51,488 nt of DNA from Daldinia sp. FL1419 (taxonomy: Eukaryota > Ascomycota > Sordariomycetes > Xylariales > Hypoxylaceae). Numbering within the stretch: the first letter of the stretch is position 1; every line of letters begins with the position of its first letter. The stretch lies in NCBI GenBank assembly GCA_025201765.1, contig MU623529.1, positions 1 through 51,488 of the forward strand. Reading direction: 5' to 3'. Below the pieces are notes generated by a model that had not been told where the DNA came from, made no database searches, and worked only from the letters and a program-made list of their open reading frames with translations. Positions 34,039-44,676 of the stretch are shown here, one piece after another. Made by a program: the position numbers and the translations under genes.

Positions 34039-36454
34039 TTATTATATCATCCATCTTCCGAGCGCATATCGGCTGAGGAGTGTAATTTGGCGTATGGGAA
34101 CGAACCCCATTGTTCTATTCATATTGGAACAAGATGAGATACTTTGGGGCTGACTATTCTACCTACATATATAACTATGTGTATCTTGTTACCTTGGCGT
34201 CCTTCAACCTACGAGTAACGACGCATAACACGAAGAGTAAAGTATACCCAACTACTTGAAACCTGAGAATACATTGAGAGGCGAGCGCCTATCTTGGTCA
34301 TCCTTTCTGGGCAGTCTTTATTTATGGTTACTCGCGTAATATTCTAAGTGAAATGGGGTTCCAGAATATAGTTTAAATAGTTGATGATGCAAATGGGAAG
34401 ACCGAAATGGGTTCAGTATAGTCAACTGAGAAGCGCCGAATCCCCTATGTTCGTAGAATAATGGTGGGGGTACCCCAGTGGGTGGCCATCGTTTCGTAAA
34501 TAAGTTATAACCCTTCGTAGACTAAAGCGGGTTCTCAAGTTTGAAGCATAGCAATGATCATATTTTATAAGCGGATCCAGGCGTAGTACGATTTATTGTC
34601 TGGGTTGTCTGGTTTACGTTCGGACGCCGACGGAGCGTTTGAACCATCCGAATGGATATTCAAGAGTCCAATCGGCCTGATTGTTTTGATGCTATATTTA
34701 GGTCCGTACGTACGCTGCGAAGTGCTGCTCATGTTGTAGTTGCGTAGGATCAGCACAAGAACTTGGTGATGACAAGGAGAGCGCGGTATCATTTTCCATA
34801 CAGAGCTATGCGTGTGGTAGTGTGTCTGACTTATTCTCTCTCTCTCTCTCTCTCTTTTTTTTCCTCTTCGTTCCTCTCTCCTTTCCTATACACATGAGTA
34901 TGTGCATATATATGTATATGTGAACACGGAATAAAATAATGACCCTCAAAAAATTGGATCGTTTACGGAGGCCCATATGTGATACTTTGCCAAAATCAAA
35001 GTTTTGAGCTGGAAAGGTATTCGTGAGGGTATTCGCACGTGAGGGCATATACATTTTTACGTACCTATTTACTTAATGCTAATCTAAGATACCGTAATTC
35101 AAGATACGTAATAGCATCAAATAACGGTATAATATATCTTTGTATAATTGTGTTTTGGTTGTTGTTTGTTTTGGGGGGGTAGGACAAGTGCGAATGCCCT
35201 CATGTACGATATAACTACCTAGGTAGGTACGTAATATATTCAAACCTCATTCAAAAATATGCTACCATTTTATTAATAAATATGTTTTATTAAATAATAA
35301 TTAAGGATATACTTATTTAAACCATACAAAATACAAGTACTGATCACTAATTTTGAAGTATTGGCCGATAAAATGAAGACTACGCTTTCCTAAATTAGGT
35401 TTAGTCGCCTCATAATTTTGATTTTGGTAAAGTGGTATCTATATGTAGATGTAGGCCCCCATAGACGCGTTTCGGAGTTAGTGCCCGACTTTAGGAGGGA
35501 TATTGTGTTGGCCATGAAGATTTCTCAAAGAGGAAGTTCGTCCGTGCACATAATAGAGCATTTTTATTAGGTACATCCACGATGGTGGCTGATTTGAGGA
35601 AATCCCCACTTCGAGAATTTTGAGAAAATACATATCTTTTTTCCCCTATCTTATCTTCCTCATAAAGTCGGGCTATTGTGGTGCCCCGCAGGGGTGCCCT
35701 CTTGTATAATGACCGGCATACGTAAATGACAAAGCCTCGTGATTGGGTAGATCTCTCAAGGATAAATAAGTCTACCCTAGATTTGGGATTGCTTGCATTA
35801 TTGAGATTACAAATTATTGATGCTATCCATAAATCATTCGGGTCCATGAATGGTTAGGTATTCGTTACTTCAATCGACAGTCGAACTCGGACTCCTGAAG
35901 CTTTGTTTATGGGTAGTATAGTAGGTTAGGCAGATGATGCCATATTTCCGTATTATCGTATACTTCGTCCGACAAACGCCACCTAAAGAAACCCTTGTGT
36001 TTTGGCCTTAACTGGGTATTATACGGTCCCTACATAGCTGCATAGTAACTTATGCAGAGTCTTACTCTGTAACCTGGTAGAGCCATAGCAAGAAGAGGTT
36101 AAGCGCCCGCAACCCACTCGAAAATCTTACTTATCCCTCCTCGCCCCGTGTAAATCGTCCCCCCCTCCCCCCCCTCTACATTACCTACCCCAGGTAGCCT
36201 AGGTACCTATCTATGCATGTAAGATATAACTACGGTTACATATTATTTTTACTGGGTATTCGTCTCCAAGCCACTTCTCAATACCCAATACCGTACCCAC
36301 CAACGCGTATCTGCTGTAGTGCGACGGAAAAACTTAGATTTAAGATCTATATTCGTCGAGCCCGACTCCCTCTATTGGGGATCATGGGCTCCTTGTATTT
36401 TAATCGCGCGGATATTGGTACACGGTGAAGGTCTGTGACGTTGGCTGGAAACAC
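34039..36454. other. Long intergenic region
   Basis: No convincing gene in 2.4 kb. A (CT)n run lies at about 34833-34855 and an AT-rich patch at about 35240-35340. Low-complexity C/T runs and CCTAGGTACC words occur just before the Clr5 gene. One unsupported 118-codon frame is listed separately. Confidence 0.4.
35491..35847 (-). CDS. Doubtful small ORF, 118 residues
   Basis: An uninterrupted minus-strand frame from ATG 35847 to a TAG stop. Composition is fairly protein-like (MDPNDLWIASIICNL), but no domain, splice context or neighbour supports it. It could be an orphan gene, an exon of a longer gene or chance. I include it only so it is not lost. Confidence 0.2.
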   Translation of the reverse strand: MDPNDLWIASIICNLNNASNPKSRVDLFILERSTQSRGFVIYVCRSLYKRAPLRGTTIARLYEEDKIGEKRYVFSQNSRSGDFLKSATIVDVPNKNALLCARTNFLFEKSSWPTQYPS

Positions 36455-38234
36455 ATGAGCCCACCCGAGGTGGAAGGACAGAAGTCCGACGCGATGAGCC
36501 GCGATCTTGTACATTTGACTCGGAAGCCCCAATTGTCGCCCGATTCCACGGGATCGGGTTCGGTCTCTACCGAATATGGACAAGAATCGACGCCAACACC
36601 GTTAGGAACGGTTAGCGGCAAGCTTGTGATAATACCCGGAGACGCCGGGCCGTCTGACAATTTGGGACAGTCACAACAGGTGCAGACCGTGAAGCCAAAG
36701 CCGACACCGACAACAGGTTCTAGTCGCGGCCATCGTAAGCGAACACATAGCCCTGAAGTTTGGGAAGCGCACAAGGCAGAAATCGGCCGCCTTTACCTGG
36801 ACGAGAATAAACGTCTCAAGGATGTAATGGAGATAATGGAGGACAGATGGGGCTTTCGTGCATCGTAAGCTTAAGAATTTCCCTTGTGTTTCTTTATTCA
36901 TTAACTAAGCCAGCCTTTAAAGCCAAAAGATGTACAAGACGAAACTCACGCAATGGAAGTTCTTCAAGAATAATCGCCAAGCTGACGTAGCAAATCTCCT
37001 TTACTTACAGCGTCATCGTCTGGCCATCGGCAAAGAAAGTACTTTCCGTAGAAACGGTAAATTAATCAATGTAGAGGCGTATATGAGAAGAAGAGGGGTC
37101 AATGCATTCGATCTTGTTGAAGTGGCGGACTCGGGCGACCTGCCGCCAACGGTGAGATGTCGGACACCGCCCTCGATCCCGAGGCTCCTAGACCCTCCCG
37201 GCGATCTGTGTATCAAGGAAAGGTTCTTCCAATGGACATCTCAGAAATTCGTAAAGCCCCGCCCGATAGATACCGACTACCTCAAGAAGCTCGACGCTCA
37301 TCATACGAGCAATGCCCTCCTTTCCGTCCAGCTATTGACCCACGGGTGCTGGCTATTTTCAGAAGGTCGTAATCAGCAGGGTGGCTGGTTTTGTCGGGGC
37401 GCCTTTGCTCTTTTACACCATATACTCGAGACGTCTGCCTCTTTATCATTCTTCGAAATGATGATGGCGATTCAAAGGTATCCGAACGCAGAAATCATAA
37501 GGGAACTTTGGAGCTACCTCTCGAGGTACGCCGCCGCTATTGATGGGGTGAACCAACCTCTGCATCGGGTACTGGTATCTTTCGCCAAGTTTTCACAACA
37601 ACACGGCTTAGAACATAATGTCAACGTATTAGACTGGGCCCTTCAGTGGGCTTCGGGTAGGTTCAATAGCTCCTTCGATGGTAAACCGTTCGACTACACT
37701 CTACTTAGGCCTTGGGACCTTGGTCCTATATGGGATACGTATCACCGGTATTATCTGTGCCTGAACCACTGGGAAGTCGACAAGATACCAACAGCAACTC
37801 TACCGAATTTAGACACTGTTCAAGACCCTTCGAGTTTGCGAGCAGATCTGCTTCTCATCTTTGGGAATCAGTGCAACTGGAACGACGACAGGCTCCCGGA
37901 GGTTGCGTTAGAAGTATTAGAACAGAACCGGTTCTCTGCTAAACCTTCCGACTATCTCCAATTCGTCGGCGAGTACTGCATGGCCAAATATAATAAAGCG
38001 CGATCTCTCGGGGACGACCCTATAACTAGCGGTTATCACAAGCTAGCAAGAGAATACTTGGAATCGGCGGCTAATCTTCAAGGAAAAGCTTGGCCACCCG
38101 GAAAGAACTATTATGAGACTCTGGCGCTGCTGGAAAGCTGGTACCAGGAGGGTGGCGACTATGAGCACGCAGACGCTACCCGAAGAAAACGCGATCATGA
38201 TTGCGTAGGTATATTCACATCTCTGTCAAAATAA
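36455..38234 (+). CDS. Clr5-domain protein
   Basis: Two exons, 36455-36864 and 36923-38234 (58-nt intron), give 573 residues. The frame upstream of the ATG at 36455 is opened only by a GTG, so I use this ATG; a further 5' exon cannot be excluded. After about 100 Pro/Ser/Thr-rich residues comes the Clr5 domain, starting PEVWEAHKAEIGRLYLDE and crossing the splice site into KMYKTKLTQWKFFKNN, a helix-turn-helix-like module of about 55 residues. The rest is helical and tetratricopeptide-like, with repeated Tyr and Leu positions. Clr5 in fission yeast acts in gene silencing independent of H3K9 methylation; for the many filamentous-fungus members the DNA-binding role is assumed, not shown. Confidence 0.8.
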
Positions 38235-39082
38235 GCCTTCTCTTTGTTTTCTAGAGCCTTCTATAAGGCCTCGTTTTTTGGATCGAGCAAATTTCGGTGG
38301 TTTGTTTAACCTCAAAGTGCTCAATCCGAAACGATACCTGGCGTTGAGACTTATGAGACGGACTCTGACTCGCGCATTCTGTGCCACATGAATCTACCTA
38401 CACATAATATACCTACCTATATATGAAATACGCAATGGCGTCATCAATCGTATTGTAATAATTTACCGTCGTTTTCATCGCCGTAGCCAAGTCTCGTACC
38501 CCCTATGAAGTAGGTAAGTAGGTGCGTAGGTGCTGGTTTCTATATTCAATAACTAGTCCAATGCCGAATTTCGCTTTGGAGTTGCCAGTGAACGTGAGCT
38601 GAGCATAGCTGGAATGTAACAGTGGTGGCTGAGACCACCGAAGACGCCGGAAACGTTTACATACGGGAACGAACCAGGATTACGCACCTACCTAGGTAGG
38701 TATGTTATATGATCGCCGTATATAGTGCACATTCAGCATTTCAAAATAGAAACTTCTCTCCTCCGCCGCTTGATCAGCTAAATCTCATTTCGTCCTAAGG
38801 CGGTTCCACCTTGACTGGAGAAGTCCCTGCGCCCCCTGCGAACGAAACCCGCTTGCCGTCCTCGCAACCGAATGATTGGGGGGGACGGGCTACGATGATA
38901 GGTTGACTATCCGGCGAAATGAGCATGCTACCGTACGTACCACAACAACACGGTAAGCGGCGTCGTAAAGCTGTAAGACCCTTGCTATCCTCTTGAGTAC
39001 TTACATATAAAAGTTCACGTTAGCACGTAGTTAGCGAGAAAAGTAAGTCTCTCGATCAGTCTTCCACCAAGTTTACAGCACA
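38235..39082. other. Intergenic region with CCTAGG palindrome
   Basis: No gene is seen. It contains the 16-bp perfect palindrome ACCTACCTAGGTAGGT at 38686-38701 and related words at about 38396-38420. It is the probable promoter of the esterase gene. Confidence 0.4.
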
Positions 39083-40085
39083 ATGTTCTACTCGCTTGCT
39101 TCTCTCGCTTTTGTCTCCCTCGCCAGTACGGCACGAGGTCAGGCCGCCGGCTGTGGCCAGAAGCCGTCTATTACGCCCGGTGATTTCAAGAATTTTACCA
39201 CTTCAACAGACCGCCAGTATCGCGTCTGGCTACCTGCAAACTACGATTCCAGCAAAGCGACGCCGCTTATTCTTAGCTACCATGGTGCCAACAGGGACAT
39301 CTCGCACCAAGTCGATTTGGATAAGTTGACCGATCCATTTTTCAATAAGGATCACATTGTGGTTTATATGCAGGGCTTAGAGGTGAGCTACTACGTCGTG
39401 CTGACCGAGGAAGTGTCTATAGCTAATATCTAGAAAGGTTAGCCGACCCGGTCACACCGAGTGGGAGGGTGCACCGGACTGCAAATCGGATGACATCGGG
39501 TTCACAAACGATGTGATCGACGCCGTGAGTAAGGACCTATGCGTAGATGAAAAGCGCATATATGCGACGGGAAAATCACAAGGTGGAGGTTTCGTTGGTC
39601 GACTCGCATGTGATGCGGGCACGTCGAAGAGGATCGCAGCGTTCGCTCCAGTCTCAGGAGCGTATTACATCAAGGAGGTTGACAAGGAAGCAGACTGCCA
39701 CCCGGAGACGGTGAATGTGCCTTGTGACGCAGCCCGTTCTAACATCCCGATCATGGCTTTCCACGGCGGCGACGATAAGACGATCAAGTATTACGGCGAC
39801 TTCCGGTCGGGAGCCTGCTTACCGGCTGTTCGTTCGTGGGCCAAGCAGTGGGCAGCAAGGGACAACTTATATCAGACGGAAGTCAACTCAACAATAGCCG
39901 AATCGGAGAACGGCGTTGTCATGAGCTACGGTAGCGGCCTGGTCACTCTAGTATACGACGGCGACAACATCGGACATGCCTGGCCGTCCACCCAAGCGAA
40001 TGAAGATAACGACGGAAAGAATTTGGCGGCTTTCAATGCTAGTACGTCGATTATGGAATTTTTCCGGAGCCATAAATTATCCTAA
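39083..40085 (+). CDS. Secreted CE1-type esterase (feruloyl/acetylxylan esterase-like)
   Basis: Two exons, 39083-39382 and 39438-40085, give 315 residues. The 55-nt intron has donor GTGAGC, a GCTAAT branch and acceptor AAAG; the nearer TCTAG acceptor would be out of frame. A signal peptide spans about residues 1-19 (ending STARGQA). The alpha/beta-hydrolase triad is visible: nucleophile Ser 147 in GKSQGG, Asp 212 in FHGGDDKTIKYYG and His 280 in IGHAWPS. This is the order seen in LpqC-like feruloyl esterases and CE1 enzymes that release phenolic or acetyl esters from plant cell-wall xylan. LILSYHGANRD supplies the oxyanion-hole region. The TAA stop lies inside the first unit of a 10-bp tandem repeat. 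Confidence 0.85.
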
Positions 40086-40125
40086 ACTATCCTAAACTAT
40101 CCTAAACTATCCTAGACTATCCTAC
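40081..40125. repeat. Tandem repeat, 10 bp (CCTAAACTAT), overlapping a stop codon
   Basis: Three exact units, then CCTAGACTAT and a partial unit. The first unit contains the TAA stop of the esterase gene, so unit gain or loss could change only the 3' UTR. Confidence 0.9.
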
Positions 40126-41299
40126 TATATTCAGTTCGACAATATCAGAACTTGAGTCTCTACTGTTTTATAATTACTAGTGAATAGATGCATTAGCCAA
40201 AACACATCTCGTATAAATTTTCGTTGGTTTAGCTTTCGTTTTGCTGGGGGACCTTGGTACCCGGTTCAACACAGTCAGTGGTGAAGGGGTTGTTAGATTT
40301 ATTTGTAGCGCAGCATACGAGCAGTCCAGGGAGCCATGGTAACTTCCTATAATAATTCAATTCCGCATTGGTCGCAGCTTTAAGGCGCACTGAAATAGTA
40401 CTGGATGCAAGTCATAAGTCGTTGACCGTTGCGCAACTTGTGAGAAGCCTGCTTATACGATCATCCAACACGTCGCGGGCCTCGCAGGATTTAACGGGGT
40501 TAGTATTAATATATTGCTAAGCGGCACAGACAGCCTCCCAGGTTAAGAGGTACGTAGTAATTCTGGGGCCTATAGTAAACCATCTTTTCTGGGTGAGAAT
40601 ATTATATGTTGTCAGGGACATGTTGAATACCAAGAGAGCCCCCAGGATATAGATCGGGTTGCCTACAAGGAGGACTTGTAGGTGTCTAAACAACTAACCT
40701 AACCTAGAAATTAGAGATGAGTGAAAGGAATTACAGCCCATTATTAAACTTATCGTGCCGTAGGGTTGAAGGGAAGGACCTTTGTAAAATTATATCGTTT
40801 TAGAAGTAAGCGTAAGAGAACTAACTGTATTTTACTCTTTTCGATGTAGCTGTTCTCCATCACCATATCCCGGCAAAGACAACGATCAACAAAACGAGAC
40901 CAGGCTGGCGGACTTAACAATAGGGTTGGCAATCAGGAAAAATGTGTATTAAAGCTGCTCACAGTCCGGTGTATGAGTTACACTCTTTTCTTCCACTTGT
41001 TTCGTCTTATTCAAAGGAATAACTAGTCCCAGGAGAGAGCAGTTTCTAACTTCATCCAAATACCTTACCTTTCCTACATTAACGAAGACGGCCCCAAAAC
41101 ACATATTTAATGGGGCTTATTGTTCCTACTCTAAGCACCTCTATTGGAAGCCTTCGCCACGCATCCCTTCCCTTACCGTCGAGGACCATCGGCAGGACGA
41201 ACCAAACCGATGCTTTCATCGAAAATATTATCGTACGCGGGTAACGGCGACCTTGTCGGGACATTTTTCCATCCATCGTTCTCGGTCTATACCATAAAA
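40126..41299. other. Intergenic region
   Basis: I see no gene. The missing N-terminal part of the decayed propeller gene would be expected near the right end (after about 41200), but I could not recognise it. Confidence 0.4.
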
Positions 41300-41303
41300 A
41301 AAG

Positions 41304-42319
41304 CCATATGATGATTTTCCAACAGTGTCACTGGTTCACACGTTTGAAGGCGCCAACGCCACTACGGGAATCTCGGAGACGAGTCCTGATACGTTCGTCG
41401 TTGTGGCGGCACTTATCCAGGGCGCCGCAACGCCTGTACCGAACACAACATCGTTATGAGAACTTTAGCTAGACCGTATAAACCAGCCGGCTGTCGCACG
41501 CAGAATTGTCCACATTCTTGAAGTAGGCTTGATGAACGGCATCGTCTCCATGCCAGGTAACGAGTCTGTCGTTCTAGCGACAGATAGCCGACTTGGTGTT
41601 ATCTTCCGGGTTGATATCGCAACCGGCGAATACAGTTATACCTGACGCCCCCGAGCCCGAGCCCACCCCTGAGGCAGATATTCAGCTTGGCATCAACGGC
41701 ATAAAGGGTATGTACAAACCAGCATGCCGTTTTAATATATGGTTTTTCTTCTCGACGCTTATTTGAAGCTGACAGTTAATAATAGTAAGAAAATATCTTC
41801 CCCCCTTCTCCCAGAATAATATATCCGGCCTGGGCTGCTCGCGTCCCCCAAATCCCACATGATATCCAGAGTGAAAATAAATCAGATTCTAACTTTCTTT
41901 CGGAACTAGGTTGGAGACGGGTATGTATATTGGTCTAACTCGGATCTCTTTTCTATTTACCGCTCACGCATCGATGAGAAGGGATATCCCGTTCGAAGCG
42001 GCGAAGTCGACAAAGTTGCTACAGTTGAAGGAGTTTCGTTCGTGGACGACTTTACCTTTGACAGACATGGTAACATATGGGTTGCGACAAATCTCAATAG
42101 TACTGTAGTTACAATTGGGAAAGATGGCCGTCAGTCCGTAGCTATGGGCTCGCTAACCGAACTCACCGTCGCAGGAGATACCTCCCTCGCTTTTGGTAAA
42201 ACTCCAATCGACAGAGATACTGTTTATGTTACTACTTCAGGGGTGCTTCTGCTCCTATCAATGGTACAGTTACCGAGTCCGGAAAGATAGTCGCCGTCGA
42301 TACGAGAGGGTATTACTAG
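41304..42319 (+). pseudogene. Decayed SMP-30/gluconolactonase-like propeller gene
   Basis: Translated pieces in successive frames read PYDDFPTVSLVHTFEGAN, then LMNGIVSMPGNESVVLATDS, then YVYWSNSDLFSIYRSRIDEK, FTFDRHGNIWVATNLN and lastly GTVTESGKIVAVDTRGYY, the order of a fungal secreted six-bladed propeller (SMP-30/NHL-like). The first frame has TGA at 41457-41459 and TAG at 41466-41468, where tryptophans would fit (LWELWLDRIN). A frameshift follows near 41632 (after GEYS) and another near 42240. A GTATGT donor at 41708 and an acceptor at 41909 mark a former intron that no longer joins in phase. No start codon or signal peptide is recognisable. With several independent breaks the gene is dead. 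Confidence 0.82.
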
Positions 42320-44676
42320 GTATAAACTTGGACATGTAGATAGGGGAATAATCCATCAGTTAATCTAAGAATATAAACAGTATTGGAGAATAATTTGAAA
42401 AATGGTAACGATGCTGTGAAATGCATAGTGAGGGAAAAAGAAAAAAAAAAAGAGCTCAGCTACCTTGGGTTCCAAGTCGGGAACGCCGTTCCATTAAATT
42501 GGATGGATCCTCCTCCGTTTCCATAAGGGTCTAGACATCAAGAGACCAAAAAAAAAAAAAAAACCTCTGCCGGAAGATGATACTAAGATCTACTTTCACT
42601 AACAAAAAGACGAAACTCAACCGGGTAATAGATAGTTGAGGAATAATAACATGACATAACGTAAAAAGCAACAACACATTTATTAAATGAGAAAATTTAC
42701 GAATAAGGATATGAAAGTAAAGCCAAAAATTGTACATAATTCAAATTCTAGTTATTTAAGATATATTTAGAATTCGTAAGACTTCATAGGCTGGAGCAAC
42801 GGGATATCAGCCCCGGCCCCGAATTTGTACTTGTAGACATGTCGTAACTAGGTACCTACTTATAACTATCTACACGTAGTTAGTTAGTACATGTACATAT
42901 GTAGTCTAGGTAGGTACCTGTACCTAGTATGGGGAAATATTCTCTAACCTAAACTTTTGGAATATATCCTGGTCTTTAATTCAGCCAGTGAGCAAAAACA
43001 GCACCTACCTATGTTTATAAGTACAGTACATACCTAGGTACACTACGTAGAGATATACCTATGTACCCAAATAAGGTAACTACGTACTATATACTAAGAT
43101 GACATGTACTTATTTCATATGTACCTAGGCTGGACCTGCACTTTGACGGAGAACAAGATTCAATTTGCCTTCGTTGTCTGACCGCCTTATACATGGGTAA
43201 CTTGATATTACCTACCTCTTTGGCAATTGTGCAATAATTTGATAGTGCATATCTAAACATACCTACATGTAGCCTAAGGTATAAGTCCCTGCTTTATTGC
43301 CCCTGCTTTCGGAGGTCCCTTTCCAGCTAGCTTTTCCCATTTCTTTTAGGGTCTAAAGGGAATTTATTTAAGCCATAGAACTTGAAAAATTAAGTGCCTG
43401 CATATAGATGCATGCGTGTACCTACTTATTGCGTACCTAAATATATGTGTATTATATGTAGAGGAGTGAATCATGCTGACCCTGACCTGTCCGACTATTG
43501 GCTCTTTCGTCTGAGGTGGACCTACTCGATAAAAACAATTAAGTTGTGAAGTGCTGGGCTATGAATACATGTGATATCAAGTACTAATGCTGGCCTATTA
43601 TTGCAGTACGAGGAGAGCATGTAGAATGTGTACAATCTTCCAGGATGGTAAACCATAGCGGCCTCCACCGCCCCATCCGGCCCATTCAGAATCCCGCATG
43701 TAACTTATATACCATTTTTATAGAGAAAATACGTAGTGGCTTATATGATCACGGTATTGTGGCTCGTGCAAGGAAAAATATTATCGAACTTTCGAGATCA
43801 ATAAGTATATATCAGGGGATTTCCCATACAAAATACCCTGACAACTACTTCATGGCATACTGGAGCCAGTGGAGGCCGCTATGGTTTACCATCCTGGAAG
43901 GTTGTAAACAGTACCTTTAAATCTCGTACCTTAGTTCAGCCAATCCCTATATGGCAGATGGCGGCGTTCCAACAGTCATTGGGCTCATCAAGTACGTTGG
44001 GGTGATATCGACCCCATAAAACTAATCGATTGTGGGACTGTATTAATAGACCCCTGCAATCTTGTCCCCTGCCCCTCGGCAGCCCACCTATCAATGTTGC
44101 CCCTCGCAAGGGAAAAAAAAATTTAGAAATTTTGGAGGCCAAAATTTTTTAGTGAAGGTTTTGGTACACATAAAACCTCGACCACCTCTCTTCCAACCCA
44201 CATTCCACTACTTATTTTTTTTTCCCAAATCCTCCCTTTTCTTTTTTTTTCATCCCACACATCTCTCTTTTTCTTTCTTTCGATACTACTCTCTTTTCTC
44301 GAAGAGTTGACCATCTGAGCCTCTCCGACTCAGATCCAGGTTTATCCTCTTATCGAGACCAAAAAAAAAAGAGAATCTTAGTTCTTTGCCTATTGGGCTT
44401 AGACAGGGTTAGACGAGCCACGATAGAGTAGATTCTGAACACATCTTGTCAGAAATTCTACGGGCTCCAGAAGGTCACTTATTTTAGACTTGGGTGTGTC
44501 TCTTAGACTTTCATCGTCGATTCCTACCATCGCATCACCGCATCACAGCATCGCCGTATTTGCGACCGAGAGATTCTTCACGACTCCGGAATAATAAATC
44601 AACTCGACACCTTTTATTTTCCACCGACATAACCCTAATCGTTTATCTTCCCGAACGAAGAAGAGAAATAATCAAA
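42320..44676. other. Intergenic region with palindromic words and a MITE-like element
   Basis: It is rich in TACCTAGGTA/GGTACC words (42840-43120), carries the inverted-repeat element at 43631-43906, an inverted repeat AAATTTTGG/CCAAAATTT at 44127-44147, and long pyrimidine tracts from 44200 on that probably belong to the EF3 promoter and leader. Confidence 0.5.
43631..43906. mobile_element. MITE-like element with 38-bp terminal inverted repeats
   Basis: The left end, 43631-43668 (TACAATCTTCCAGGATGG...), and the right end, 43869-43906, are inverted copies over 38 bp with one visible mismatch. The whole is 276 bp. Both ends terminate in TA, which would fit a TA target duplication of a Tc1/mariner-type transposase. 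The interior is non-coding. The near identity of the arms suggests recent insertion or activity. The element is non-autonomous; no transposase lies in the window. Confidence 0.7.

Noticed and set aside
41457..41468. RNA editing as a rescue for the propeller gene
   Set aside because: Several frameshifts and a lost N-terminus cannot be repaired by A-to-I changes; it is a plain pseudogene.
43645..43920. 91-codon frame
   Set aside because: It lies within the inverted-repeat element and shows no protein-like features.
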